The translations under genes were made by a program, and so were the position numbers. Source: Streptomyces swartbergensis (lineage in GTDB: Bacteria > Actinomycetota > Actinomycetes > Streptomycetales > Streptomycetaceae). Taken from it: a stretch of DNA of 36,227 nucleotides. Shown here in pieces: positions 1 to 7,661 of this stretch. Where the stretch lies: the NCBI RefSeq assembly GCF_002148965.1, contig NZ_NGFN01000020.1, forward strand, positions 1-36,227, given 5' to 3'. Position 1 is the stretch's first letter, and every line of letters begins with the position of its first letter. Under the pieces are notes generated by a model. The model worked only from the letters and a program-made list of their open reading frames with translations, was not told the origin of the DNA and did not search any database.

Positions 1-379
1 TCTTCGGGTAGCCCTGGTGCAGGCCGCGGGCGATCGCGAAGTCCTTGTCGACCCAGATGTACACGCAGCGGGTGTAGGTCCGGCCCTTGTACTGGCAGCG
101 GACGACGGCGAACGCCTCCTTGTACTGGGCGAGCACCGGGTCCAGCAGCTCGGCGCCGGATGCCGAGCAGGACTGCCAGTCGGCCCAGATCAGCGCCACC
201 GCGCCGGGGTCCTCGTCGGCGAGCTCCAGCGGCTCGGGCAGCAGCTCACGCACCCGGGCCGGGTCGGTGCGGTACTCGACCGTGAGCAGGTCACCGGAGT
301 AGCGCCACGGCGGGGACGGGATCAGCGACGAGGCGCCCGTCGCCGTCTTGGGGTGGAAGTAGCCACGGACACTGGCCAT
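1..379 (-). CDS. Acetoacetate decarboxylase family protein (C-terminus cut by window edge)
   Basis: The minus strand opens with ATG at 379 and stays open to the window edge, giving 126 visible codons. The N-terminus has the acetoacetate-decarboxylase family layout: a short lead, a PPWRYSGDLLTVEYRTDP segment, then LLPEPLE, and the YKEAFAVV strand followed by VYIWVDKDFAIARGLHQGYPK. In the Clostridium enzyme the matching GxPKK stretch carries the Schiff-base lysine, and here the first lysine lies at the very edge. A GGAG-type ribosome site precedes the ATG. Family members decarboxylate beta-keto acids or act as aldolase/dehydratase-like enzymes. The gene follows the PLP decarboxylase on the same strand after about 180 bases containing a hairpin, so it may be a separate transcript or a read-through member of the aromatic operon. 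The family call is fairly safe; the substrate is unknown. Confidence 0.8.
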   Translation of the reverse strand, partial: MASVRGYFHPKTATGASSLIPSPPWRYSGDLLTVEYRTDPARVRELLPEPLELADEDPGAVALIWADWQSCSASGAELLDPVLAQYKEAFAVVRCQYKGRTYTRCVYIWVDKDFAIARGLHQGYPK

Positions 380-546
380 GTCGTCACGCTCCAGAGAGAT
401 CAGGGCAAGGGCAGGCACGCCACCTGCGGCAGAGGCGGCGGAAAGGAGAGAAAAAGGGCAAAAAGGAAGAGGGGTGCGCCGTCGCGTGAGGTTCGGGTCG
501 GGCGCCCGACTTCCGGCTTCATCGCCGGCCCGGTCGGGGTGAGCCG

Positions 547-566
547 GTGACGCCCGGGGGCGTCAC
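547..566 (-). terminator. Hairpin overlapping the decarboxylase stop codon
   Basis: GTGACGCC and GGCGTCAC form an 8-bp perfect stem around a CGGG loop, spanning the stop codon of the PLP decarboxylase. About 40 bases further along the minus transcript is a 14-bp perfect palindrome (497-510), then a pyrimidine-rich, T-rich tract at about 439-472. The set reads as a terminator or attenuator between the decarboxylase and the acetoacetate-decarboxylase-family gene. Function is inferred only from the structure. The rest of 380-546 holds nothing else recognised apart from the downstream gene's ribosome site. Confidence 0.5.
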
Positions 567-1927
567 GAGCGGGCGAGCCGCTCCAGCCGCTGGTGCAGGT
601 CCTCGACGTAGGTCTCGGATTCGGGCTTCATCAGCACGCTGCGCAGGATGCGCGCGCCGTCGGCGTCCGCGGTGATCTTCGGGTGGCGGGCGGTGAAGCG
701 CTCGGCGCCGACGCGGAGCGTGCTGAGGAAGACCGGGTCCTGGCTGTCGGTCATCCCCTCCTGCAGGATGCGGTTGCTGGCCGCGTCGATCTCCGAGAGG
801 GTGTGGCCGGCGGTGACCGGGAAGTAGCTGACGATGTCGAGCTGCGGGGGCTGGTAGAGCTCCAGGTGCTCGGAGTGCTCGATGAGTTCCGCCCAGCGCA
901 GCGTCGCCCGCCGGCCGGCCGCGAGCACCTGGCCGAGCCCCTCGCGAGTGGGCGGCAGCAGCTGGAAGGTGAGCCACAGGGCGGCGGCCGCCGCACCGGC
1001 GCGGGAGCATTCCAGGCTGATCTCGCCCAGGTGCAGTTCGTCGGAGGTGAAGTACGTGTACGGCGAGTCGTGCAGGTAGAACCGGCCGACCTCGGGGTCG
1101 CGGAAGAGGACGGCGCCGCAGCCGTAGGGCTGCAGGCCGTGCTTGTGCGGGTCCACCACGATGGAGTCGGCCTGGGCGAGGGCCTGCCAGGGCTCGGCTG
1201 GCAGGCCCTCGGGACCGTCCGCGCCTGCCAGCAGGGTGAAGAACCCGCCGTAGGCGGCGTCGACGTGGATGCGCACGCCGTAGCGCTCGCGCAGCGCCAG
1301 CGCCTCGTGGACCGGTTCGATGGCGCCGAGCCCGGTCGTACCGGTGGTGAGGACGACGGTGCCCAGCTTGCCGCCGCGCAGCAGCTCCTCCAGCGCGTCG
1401 AGGTCCATGCGTCCGAGGTCGTCGGTGGGGACGGGGAAGCCTTCCACCCCCAGGACGCGGCACATCCGGCCGTGGGTGTAGTGAGCCTCGGTGCTGTAGG
1501 CGATGCCCTTGCCGGGGTGCAGTTCGCGGGCGACGAAGAGGGCTTCGAGGTTCGCGATGGTGCCGCTGGTGGTCAGATGCCCGAGGTGGGTGTCGTAGCC
1601 GAACATGGTGGCCAGCTGCTGGACGACCTCACGCTCCATGGCGGCGGTGGCCGGGCCGCCGTCCAGGGCGTGGTTGTTCGGGTTGATCAGCATCGCGGTC
1701 AGGTAGCCGACCACGGCCGCCGGGTGCGGCGGCTTGAGCATCTGGCCCGCGTAGCGGGGGTGGAAGAACGGATAATTGTCCTTCAGCCGCTCGGTGAAGA
1801 CCTCGAACGCGGCGGCGAAGCGGCCGTCGTCGACGGCCAGCGCCGGGTGTGGGTCGAAAGGGCCGAAGGTTGCCGCCCACTCGGCGTTCGACGCGACCGC
1901 CTCGGTCAGCCACTTGTTCAGATCCAT
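563..1927 (-). CDS. Group II pyridoxal-phosphate-dependent amino acid decarboxylase
   Basis: A 454-residue cytosolic protein of the aromatic-L-amino-acid/tyrosine/diaminobutyrate decarboxylase fold. Visible signatures are NYPFFHPRYAGQM near residue 51, the PLP-stacking histidine in STEAHYTHG (about 149), HVDAAYGG (Asp 223, pyridine-nitrogen partner) and VVDPHKHG with the cofactor lysine at 262. Length fits the family. The ATG at 1927 has a GGAGGAG ribosome site. The gene lies 42 bases after the FAH-family gene in an operon with extradiol-cleavage enzymes, so an aromatic amino acid such as tyrosine or DOPA is a reasonable candidate substrate, but the sequence does not prove it. Some relatives are aldehyde synthases or act on non-aromatic amino acids. 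Confidence 0.85.
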   Translation of the reverse strand: MDLNKWLTEAVASNAEWAATFGPFDPHPALAVDDGRFAAAFEVFTERLKDNYPFFHPRYAGQMLKPPHPAAVVGYLTAMLINPNNHALDGGPATAAMEREVVQQLATMFGYDTHLGHLTTSGTIANLEALFVARELHPGKGIAYSTEAHYTHGRMCRVLGVEGFPVPTDDLGRMDLDALEELLRGGKLGTVVLTTGTTGLGAIEPVHEALALRERYGVRIHVDAAYGGFFTLLAGADGPEGLPAEPWQALAQADSIVVDPHKHGLQPYGCGAVLFRDPEVGRFYLHDSPYTYFTSDELHLGEISLECSRAGAAAAALWLTFQLLPPTREGLGQVLAAGRRATLRWAELIEHSEHLELYQPPQLDIVSYFPVTAGHTLSEIDAASNRILQEGMTDSQDPVFLSTLRVGAERFTARHPKITADADGARILRSVLMKPESETYVEDLHQRLERLARS

Positions 1928-1969
1928 CTCGTCACTCCTCCGTGATCTCGCGTGTTGACGTGTTCGGGC

Positions 1970-2815
1970 TCAGCGCTTGGGCGGGCGGATGCCGCGGAAC
2001 TCCCAGTCGCCGCCGAGGGCGGTGGACAGGACTTCCTCGGACTCGGTGGGCTGGGCCCCCACGTCGGTGCGGATGGCGGTGGGGCCGGTGATGATGTGGT
2101 TGGTCAGGCGTCCGAGGCCCTCGACCTCGACCTCGACGATGTCGCCGGGCTGGACGGGGCGCGAGTGGGCGGGCGTGCCGGAGAGCAGCACGTCGCCTGG
2201 GTGGAGGGTGATGGTACGTGCGATATCGGCGACGAGGTAGTGCATGTCCCACTTCATCTCGTCCGTGGACCCGTCCTGGACGATCTTGCCGTTGACGTAG
2301 GTGCGCAGTGCCTTGCCGTGGAAGTCCCAGTCGGTGACCAGGCCGGGGCCGAGGGGGCAGAGGGTGTCGGAGCCCTTGACGCGGAGCATGGAGCCGGCGT
2401 CGGTGTCGCGGAAGTCGTGCAGGCCGTAGTCGTTGGCGATGGTGTAGCCGGCGATGTACTCGCCCGCCTCGGCCGGGGAGATGTTGCGGGCGGTCTTCCC
2501 GATGACGATGGCGACCTCGCCCTCGTAATTGAGCCACGTGCAGCCCGCGGGGCGGACGATCGCGCCCCGGTGAGAGTTGAGGGACGAGGTCGGCTTGTGG
2601 AAGTACGTCGGGGTGTCCGGCAGGTCGATCCGGAACTCGTCGACCCGGCTGCGGTGGTTGAGGTGGACGGCGATGACCTTCGAGGGGACGACGGGGGGCA
2701 GGTGCTGGGCGTCCTCGATCTTGACGCGGCGGCCGTCCCCGGCGACGAGTTCGTCACCGTCGACGGTGACCTGGACGGCGGCGCCTTCGAGGAGGATGCG
2801 GCGGTATTCGGACAT
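1970..2815 (-). CDS. Fumarylacetoacetate hydrolase family protein (HpaG-like isomerase/decarboxylase)
   Basis: A 281-residue single-domain FAH-fold protein. It shows VIAVHLNHRSR near residue 48, YFHKPTSSL, the metal-binding glutamate region NYEGEVAIVIGK, IANDYGLHDFR and the C-terminal GDVLLSGTPAHSRPVQPGD loop. It most resembles enzymes of 4-hydroxyphenylacetate/homoprotocatechuate meta-cleavage that decarboxylate 5-oxopent-3-ene-1,2,5-tricarboxylate or isomerise the product. E. coli HpaG has two such domains in about 430 residues; only one is present here, so one of the two reactions may be done by another protein. It sits between the extradiol dioxygenase and the PLP decarboxylase, with short gaps on both sides (32 and 42 bases), in an apparent operon. 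Family call firm; exact step inferred from context. Confidence 0.85.
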   Translation of the reverse strand: MSEYRRILLEGAAVQVTVDGDELVAGDGRRVKIEDAQHLPPVVPSKVIAVHLNHRSRVDEFRIDLPDTPTYFHKPTSSLNSHRGAIVRPAGCTWLNYEGEVAIVIGKTARNISPAEAGEYIAGYTIANDYGLHDFRDTDAGSMLRVKGSDTLCPLGPGLVTDWDFHGKALRTYVNGKIVQDGSTDEMKWDMHYLVADIARTITLHPGDVLLSGTPAHSRPVQPGDIVEVEVEGLGRLTNHIITGPTAIRTDVGAQPTESEEVLSTALGGDWEFRGIRPPKR

Positions 2816-2848
2816 AGTGGGTCTCCTGAATGCCGTGGGGAGGCGTGC

Positions 2849-3787
2849 TCAGACGGCGTGGCCGCGCGGGGTGTGTGGCGTGGCGGCGGTGGGCAGTCCG
2901 CTGCCGGTCCAGCCGCCTTCGGGGCGGTCGAACCAGAGGTGGGCCTGGCCGGTGCCGACGGAGTTCTCGTACGCGCCGTACTGGCGGGCCCGGGCGACGC
3001 AGGCCTGCTCGCCGAGAGCGCCGGCCATCATCAGGTAGTGGAAGAACTTCGCCTCCGGCTTCACCTTCCAGAACTCGTCCATGGTGTCGAGGACCTGGTC
3101 ATGCCGGCCCTCCTTGAACCAGGTGATGCGCTCCTCATCGGCCTCGCGGGCCTCGGGCGAGAAGATGTGCGCCAGGTCGCTGGCCTCGTGGTCGCGGATC
3201 TCGCGCAGCGGCCAGAACGTGTGCGAGAGGGCGCCGGAGGCGATGAGCAGGACCCGTCGTCCCGGGGTGGCGGCGATACCGTCGGCCAGGGCACGGCCCA
3301 GGCGCAAGTGGTCCTCCATCTCGCCGGTCTGGCAGACGCCGATGGTCACCCAGCGTTTGTCGGGCAGGCCCTCGCCGAGGAACTTCCAGAGGTTGAGGGT
3401 GGCGTAGTAGATCGGCAGGTAGTCGTCGTCGATCGGGGTGATCCAGGTGCCGTGCTTGTCGGCGAACGATGCGATGGTGTGGGCGAGTTCGGGGTCGCCG
3501 GGGAAGTCGTACGGCATCCGGCACATACCGCGCGGCAGCTCCTCGGAGGTGAACAGACCCGCCCGCCGGTCCTGTGCCGTCACGACGAACTCCACGGTGG
3601 TCGCCCAGTGGGAGTCGAGGACGACGACGGTGTCGTAGTCGTCCGAGTCGAAGACGTCCCGGCGTAGCTGTTCCAGGCCGGTGACGAGGGTGATCTCCTT
3701 GCCCTCGTTCAGCGCCAGGCGCTCCTGCTTCGGGAGCACGATGGTGGGGACGTGGGCGAGCAGGCCCGCCCCGACGATCTCACCCAT
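2849..3787 (-). CDS. hpaD: Class III extradiol ring-cleavage dioxygenase, HpaD-like (3,4-dihydroxyphenylacetate 2,3-dioxygenase)
   Basis: A 312-residue LigB-fold dioxygenase. Metal-ligand histidines are visible at His12 (AHVPT) and His60 (LDSHW), and the catalytic His189 lies in ASGALSH. The stretch GLFTSEELPRGMCRMPYDFPGDPELA matches the homoprotocatechuate dioxygenase subgroup better than protocatechuate LigB. It should open the ring of 3,4-dihydroxyphenylacetate or a close catechol, yielding a carboxymethyl-hydroxymuconate semialdehyde. The chosen ATG at 3787 overlaps the last 8 bases of the aldehyde dehydrogenase gene, implying translational coupling; an earlier in-frame start would add 26 low-complexity residues inside the neighbour. 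The symbol is by similarity; the true catechol substrate could be a derivative, because amine-handling genes lie in the same regulon. Confidence 0.83.
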   Translation of the reverse strand: MGEIVGAGLLAHVPTIVLPKQERLALNEGKEITLVTGLEQLRRDVFDSDDYDTVVVLDSHWATTVEFVVTAQDRRAGLFTSEELPRGMCRMPYDFPGDPELAHTIASFADKHGTWITPIDDDYLPIYYATLNLWKFLGEGLPDKRWVTIGVCQTGEMEDHLRLGRALADGIAATPGRRVLLIASGALSHTFWPLREIRDHEASDLAHIFSPEAREADEERITWFKEGRHDQVLDTMDEFWKVKPEAKFFHYLMMAGALGEQACVARARQYGAYENSVGTGQAHLWFDRPEGGWTGSGLPTAATPHTPRGHAV

Positions 3788-5246
3788 GGTTCGTCCATCC
3801 CTTCGGGGCGGTGACGGTGTTCTTGAGGTCGCAGTAGAAGTCGAAGCTCCAGGTGCCGCCCTCACGGCCGACCCCGGACAGGCGGGAGCCGCCGAAGGGG
3901 GCCTGGAGGTCCCGGACGAAGAAGCAGTTGACCCACACCGTGCCCGCCACCAGCTGCGAGGTGACCCGCTCGGCGCGCTCCGGGTCGCCGGTGGCGACGG
4001 TGGCGGCCAGCCCGAAGCGGGTGCCGTTGGCGAGGCGGACGGCCTCGTCCTCGGTGGTGAAGGTCTGCAGGGTCAGCACCGGGCCGAAGACCTCTTCCTG
4101 CACGATCTCCGAATCCTGGGCGACGCCGGTGAGCAGGGTCGGCGCGTAGTACTGGCCGTCGCGGTGGCCGCCGATCACCGTGCGGGCCCCGGCCGCCAGG
4201 GCTCGCTGCACGAAGCCGTCGATCTTCTCCAGCTGGCGGGAGTGGATGGTGGGGCCGATGTCGGTGGCCTCGTCGCGCGGGTCGCCCTGCTTCAAGGCCG
4301 ACGCCTTCGACACGAAGCGGCGGGTGAACTCCTCCGCGACCGACTCCTCGACCAGGATGCGGGTCGCCGCGAGGCACACCTGCCCGGCGTTGTCGTACTG
4401 CTCCACCGCGAGGTCGACGGCCAGGTCCAGGTCCGCGTCGGCGAAGACCAGCAGCGGTGACTTGCCGCCTAGTTCGAGGCTGAGCGGGGTGAGGTTGGCG
4501 GCGGCGGACTCGGCGATCCGCTGGGCCGTGGGCACGGAGCCGGTGAAGCTGATCCGGCGTACGTCCGGATGCGAGGTCAGCGCGTCGCCGATCTCGGCGC
4601 CGTAGCCCTGGACGACGTTGAGGACACCGGCCGGCAGCCCGGCCTCGGCGGCGATGTCCGCCAGCAGCGAGGCGGTCAGCGGGGACCACTCGGCGGGCTT
4701 GAGGACGACGGTGTTTCCGGCCGCGAGGGCGGGGGCGACCTTCCAGGTGGCCAGCATCAGCGGGGCGTTCCACGGCGTGATCAGCACCGACGGGCCCGCC
4801 GGGTCCCAGCTGACGTGGTTGGTGTGACCGCGCGTCTCGAAGTCCTCGTGCTCCAGCCGCAGCAGCCAGTCCGCGAAGAAGCGGAAGTTGTGCGCGACAC
4901 GGGGCATCACGCCGCGCCGGTGAGAGCGCAGCAGGGCGCCGCTGTCGCACGTCTCGACGATCGCCAGGTCCTCCAGCCGCTTCTCCACGCCGTCGGCGAT
5001 CGCGTGCAGGATCCGCGCGCGCTCGGCGCGCGAGGTGGCGGCCCAGCCGGGGAAAGCGGCCTTCGCGGCGGCCACCGCGGCCGCAGCCTCCATCGCGGTG
5101 CCCCGGGCGATCTCCCCCAGGACACTGCCGTCGATCGGCGATGTGTCGGTGAACGTCTCGGTGGAGGCGACGCGCTCGCCGCCGATCCAGTGCCGGGTGT
5201 CAACGGCCACCCCGGCTATGACAGCTGCTTGGGACTCGCGGATCAT
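3780..5246 (-). CDS. hpaE: Aldehyde dehydrogenase, HpaE-like (5-carboxymethyl-2-hydroxymuconate semialdehyde dehydrogenase)
   Basis: A 488-residue NAD(P)-dependent aldehyde dehydrogenase. It has TPWNAPLM (Asn160), the Rossmann FTGSVPTAQRI segment, the general base in LELGGKSP (Glu258) and the nucleophile in NAGQVCLAATR (Cys291), followed by EEVFGPV. First gene of the minus-strand operon. The ATG at 5246 was chosen because a strong AAGGAGG ribosome site sits 8 bases upstream and because a promoter and two operator-like sites lie just before it; a longer reading upstream would run through those sites. Linkage to the extradiol dioxygenase suggests oxidation of the ring-cleavage semialdehyde. A PuuC-like role on gamma-glutamyl aminoaldehydes is the main alternative, given the gamma-glutamyl ligase and amidotransferase nearby. 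Confidence 0.85.
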   Translation of the reverse strand: MIRESQAAVIAGVAVDTRHWIGGERVASTETFTDTSPIDGSVLGEIARGTAMEAAAAVAAAKAAFPGWAATSRAERARILHAIADGVEKRLEDLAIVETCDSGALLRSHRRGVMPRVAHNFRFFADWLLRLEHEDFETRGHTNHVSWDPAGPSVLITPWNAPLMLATWKVAPALAAGNTVVLKPAEWSPLTASLLADIAAEAGLPAGVLNVVQGYGAEIGDALTSHPDVRRISFTGSVPTAQRIAESAAANLTPLSLELGGKSPLLVFADADLDLAVDLAVEQYDNAGQVCLAATRILVEESVAEEFTRRFVSKASALKQGDPRDEATDIGPTIHSRQLEKIDGFVQRALAAGARTVIGGHRDGQYYAPTLLTGVAQDSEIVQEEVFGPVLTLQTFTTEDEAVRLANGTRFGLAATVATGDPERAERVTSQLVAGTVWVNCFFVRDLQAPFGGSRLSGVGREGGTWSFDFYCDLKNTVTAPKGWTNHG

Positions 5247-5261
5247 GCCCCGACCTCCTTT

Positions 5262-5276
5262 CGTTTGGGCCCAAAT
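5262..5276 (+). promoter_or_regulatory. MarR-type operator, copy 1 (CGTTTG-N4-CAAAT)
   Basis: CGTTTGGGCCCAAAT contains a perfect 12-bp palindrome, TTTGGGCCCAAA (5264-5275). It lies between the aldehyde dehydrogenase ribosome site and the -10 element, which it overlaps by two bases, a position expected to block transcription when a repressor is bound. Same core and spacing as the other three copies. Confidence 0.75.
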
Positions 5277-5302
5277 AAACAGCCGCGTCGTGAAGGTGTC
5301 AA
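5274..5302 (-). promoter_or_regulatory. Sigma70/HrdB-type promoter of the aromatic operon
   Basis: On the minus strand a perfect -35 TTGACA (5297-5302) is followed by a 17-base spacer and a -10-like TTTATT (5274-5279). It lies about 30 bases upstream of the aldehyde dehydrogenase ATG. Operator-like sites bracket it on both sides (5262-5276 and 5319-5333). Confidence 0.72.
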
Positions 5303-5318
5303 GGGTTGCCCGGATTTT

Positions 5319-5333
5319 ATTTGGGCTCAAACG
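5319..5333 (-). promoter_or_regulatory. MarR-type operator, copy 2 (CGTTTG-N4-CAAAT)
   Basis: Read on the minus strand this is CGTTTGAGCCCAAAT, differing from copy 1 at a single base. It lies 16 bases upstream of the -35 box. It overlaps an additional perfect palindrome, TCAAACGTTTGA (5327-5338), that might extend the site or be a half-site for a second dimer. Confidence 0.72.
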
Positions 5334-5461
5334 TTTGAGGTGGAGGTCACCTTGCCGCAACAGCGGAGTGACCGGCAGACCCGCAGGGCGCACACGCCGC
5401 CTCCGGCAGTGAGCGTGACGCCGGGGAGTGCATCGCGGACGGCCGGGCCCCGGCCGCGTGG

Positions 5462-6037
5462 CTACGGGCGCGGGCGACGGCCCGAGCGCCGCGGGGCCAG
5501 GTCCTCGCCGGCGAGCAGTTCCCGCCGGCGCTGCTCGCCGTGCTCCTCCAGCCGGCCGACGATGGTGCGCAGACTGTCGGCGAGGCGGAGGCACTCCTCG
5601 GGGCTCAGCGAGGCGGAGACGAACGCCTCCTCCGCGTTGAACGCCGGGAACAGCTCCTCCATGAGCTTCTCCCCCTCGGGGGTCAGGGAGAGCAGGACCC
5701 GGCGACGGTCCTCGGGGTGGGGGGAGCGGGCCACGAGCCCGCGTGACTCGAGGGTCCGTGAAATGCCGGTCAGTGTCCCCTTGGAGATGCCCGCCTCCTC
5801 CGCGACCGACCAGGTCTCCGCCTCACCCCAGATCCACAGCACCCACAGCACGACGAAGCTGGTCCACGTCAGCTCGTGCGGGCGCAGCACCGAGTTCTCC
5901 AGATGGCTGCGGACGGCCGCGGCGGCTCGGTGGATGTTGCCCACGGCGGCCATGGCCTCGCGCTGCAGCGTCAGGCCGCCCAGCCGCTGCCGTATGGCCT
6001 GCTCGGTCTCGGTGATGGATCGGCGAGGCCCGGGCAC
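5462..6037 (-). CDS. MarR family transcriptional regulator of the aromatic/amine locus
   Basis: A 191-residue winged-helix regulator. The recognition region runs through WSVAEEAGISKGTLTGISRTLESRGLVARSPHPEDRRRVLLSLTPEG, which contains the wing DxRR motif, followed by C-terminal dimerisation helices and a basic tail rich in R and P. The start is GTG at 6037, supported by GGAGGAGG six bases upstream; no better ATG is available. It lies between the operon it should control and the divergent gamma-glutamyl ligase gene. Four matched inverted repeats sit at its own upstream region and at both target promoters, so autoregulation and control of both arms is the simplest reading. HpaR-like repressors of the same family sense aromatic acids; the ligand here is unknown. 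Confidence 0.88.
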   Translation of the reverse strand: MPGPRRSITETEQAIRQRLGGLTLQREAMAAVGNIHRAAAAVRSHLENSVLRPHELTWTSFVVLWVLWIWGEAETWSVAEEAGISKGTLTGISRTLESRGLVARSPHPEDRRRVLLSLTPEGEKLMEELFPAFNAEEAFVSASLSPEECLRLADSLRTIVGRLEEHGEQRRRELLAGEDLAPRRSGRRPRP

Positions 6038-6082
6038 AGGCTCCTCCTCCGCGTAGGGGCGACGCGGGGCCGCCGGCGTGTT

Positions 6083-6097
6083 CGTTTGCGGTCAAAT
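6083..6097 (+). promoter_or_regulatory. MarR-type operator, copy 3, upstream of marR
   Basis: CGTTTGCGGTCAAAT, 45-60 bases upstream of the regulator's GTG start. The outer bases match the other copies exactly; only the N4 centre differs. No convincing -10/-35 pair was identified for the regulator itself, so the exact geometry is unresolved. Confidence 0.65.
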
Positions 6098-6193
6098 GTA
6101 TCCCGCGGCCGCTCGACCCGGCGGCCTTCGGCCACGGGTGGGAGTGGGCAAAATCTGCTTGACCCTCTTGTGGGCGGTACACCCGACTCTTAT

Positions 6194-6208
6194 CGTTTGG
6201 CATCAAAT
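6194..6208 (+). promoter_or_regulatory. MarR-type operator, copy 4, upstream of the gamma-glutamyl ligase gene
   Basis: CGTTTGGCATCAAAT, about 65 bases before the proposed ATG of the ligase gene. A weak promoter (TTGTGG at 6168-6173, 17-base spacer, TATCGT at 6191-6196) would overlap it. Its position supports choosing a ligase start downstream of it. Confidence 0.68.
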
Positions 6209-6272
6209 GATCGCCCTGGCGTCATCGACCGGACACCAAGCCGCCGGAATCCGCGCGGGCGAATCGGACAGA

Positions 6273-7661
6273 ATGCACCTCATCGCCACACCACTGGAGC
6301 ATCCCTTGAGCGCCCACACAGACCGCCAGGTCCGACAGACGATGGAAGCGCTGGACGCCAAGGGGATCGATGTCCTCCGCGTCGCCTACCCGGACCTGAT
6401 GGGGTCCGACCGCAGCCGGGACATCCTGCTGCACCATCTGCCGCACGCGGCCGGACACGGCCTCGCCTTCAGCCGCGCCGTCTACCACACCGGCGCCCTG
6501 GGTGATCACTCCGACATCGCCGGCGGCCTGGAGTCGGGCATGCCGGACATCGTGGTGCGCCCTGACCTGGACACCGTCGTCCCGCTGCCGTGGGAACCGA
6601 ACGTGGCCTGGTGCATCGGCGACGTCCAAGACCCCGCCACCGGCCGGAGCGTGCCCGAATCGCCCAGGGACCTGCTGCGTCAGGTCCTCACCCGCCTGAA
6701 CGACGCGGGCCTGACCGCGCTCGTGGGCCCTGAGCTGGAATACGTCCTGCTCGAGCCGGACGCCGACGCGCCCACCGGGTGGCGGCGCTACGCCCCCGCC
6801 CCGGGCAACGTCTACACCACCGGCCGCCGGGCCGACCCCGACGGACACCTCCTGCGCACCGCGCGCGCCCTGCACGCGCTCGGCCTGGACGTCAGCGGCG
6901 GCAACCGCGAGTTCGACGGCGGCCAGTTCGAGATCAACCTCAACCACTCCGAGGCCCTGGACGCCGCCGACCGTGCCTTCCGGTTCAAGGCCGCGGTCAA
7001 GGAACTCGCCCGAGTCGAGGGCCGGTTGGCGACGTTCATGGCCAAGCCGTTCAACGACGGCGGCGGGTCCGGATTCCATCTGCACGTCTCCCTCGTCGAC
7101 GCGGACGGGACCAACGTCCTCGACGCCCCCCACGACTCCCACGGCCTCTCGGCCACAGCCCGCCACGCCCTGGCCGGCGTCCTCTCCCACGCGCCCGCTC
7201 TGTCCGCGCTGCTCAACCCCACCGTCAACTCCTACAAGCGGTTCGGCCCCGACACCACCGCCCCCTGGCTGATCAACTGGGGCCTGGACAACCGCAACGC
7301 CATGGTGCGCATCCCGCCGGAGCGCGGTGCCGCCTCCCGGCTGGAGGTCCGCCTCGGCGACGCCACCGCCAACCCCTACCTCGCCATCGCCGGCCTCCTG
7401 GCCGCCATCCACCTCGGCATCACCACCGCCACCGAGCCCCCCGCCCCGGCGACCGGCCGCGCCGCCGACACCCACGCAGCGGCCAAGCTGCCCGGCGACC
7501 TCGGCCAGGCCCTTGACTCCCTGCAGGCCGACGACCAGCTCACCGACATGCTCGGCAAGTCGTTCGTCGACGCCTTCCTCACGTTCAAGCGGGATGAACT
7601 CGCCCGCTTCCACCAGCACGTCACGGACTGGGAGTTCCGCGAGTACGCCCAGATCAACTGA
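6273..7661 (+). CDS. Glutamine synthetase-like gamma-glutamyl amine ligase (PuuA/GlnA3/AtdA1 type)
   Basis: About 462 residues of the GSI-like fold. Conserved blocks are ELEYVLLEPD (metal glutamate), GGNREFDGGQFEINLNHSEALDAAD, SGFHLHVSL, NSYKRF (ammonia/glutamate site), NRNAMVRIP and the C-terminal SRLEVRLGDATANPYLAIAG. Regulatory features of true nitrogen-assimilation GSI, such as the NLYDLPP adenylylation loop, are absent. Such enzymes use ATP to join glutamate to an amine, as in PuuA (putrescine), GlnA3/GlnA4 (polyamines, ethanolamine) and AtdA1/TdnQ (aniline). The ATG at 6273 has a poor ribosome site; TTG at 6306, with CTGGAG seven bases before it, is a serious alternative. Divergent from the MarR gene and followed by permease and amidotransferase genes. 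The amine substrate is unknown. Confidence 0.85.
   Translation: MHLIATPLEHPLSAHTDRQVRQTMEALDAKGIDVLRVAYPDLMGSDRSRDILLHHLPHAAGHGLAFSRAVYHTGALGDHSDIAGGLESGMPDIVVRPDLDTVVPLPWEPNVAWCIGDVQDPATGRSVPESPRDLLRQVLTRLNDAGLTALVGPELEYVLLEPDADAPTGWRRYAPAPGNVYTTGRRADPDGHLLRTARALHALGLDVSGGNREFDGGQFEINLNHSEALDAADRAFRFKAAVKELARVEGRLATFMAKPFNDGGGSGFHLHVSLVDADGTNVLDAPHDSHGLSATARHALAGVLSHAPALSALLNPTVNSYKRFGPDTTAPWLINWGLDNRNAMVRIPPERGAASRLEVRLGDATANPYLAIAGLLAAIHLGITTATEPPAPATGRAADTHAAAKLPGDLGQALDSLQADDQLTDMLGKSFVDAFLTFKRDELARFHQHVTDWEFREYAQIN

Noticed and set aside
593..1945. Long plus-strand frame opposite the PLP decarboxylase gene
   Set aside because: Mirror frame produced by high G/C; no recognisable family, and the minus strand carries clear catalytic motifs.
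1952..3667. Very long plus-strand frame over the FAH and dioxygenase genes
   Set aside because: Shadow frame typical of high-G+C DNA; composition rich in V, G, D, A repeats with no motifs; real genes are on the minus strand.
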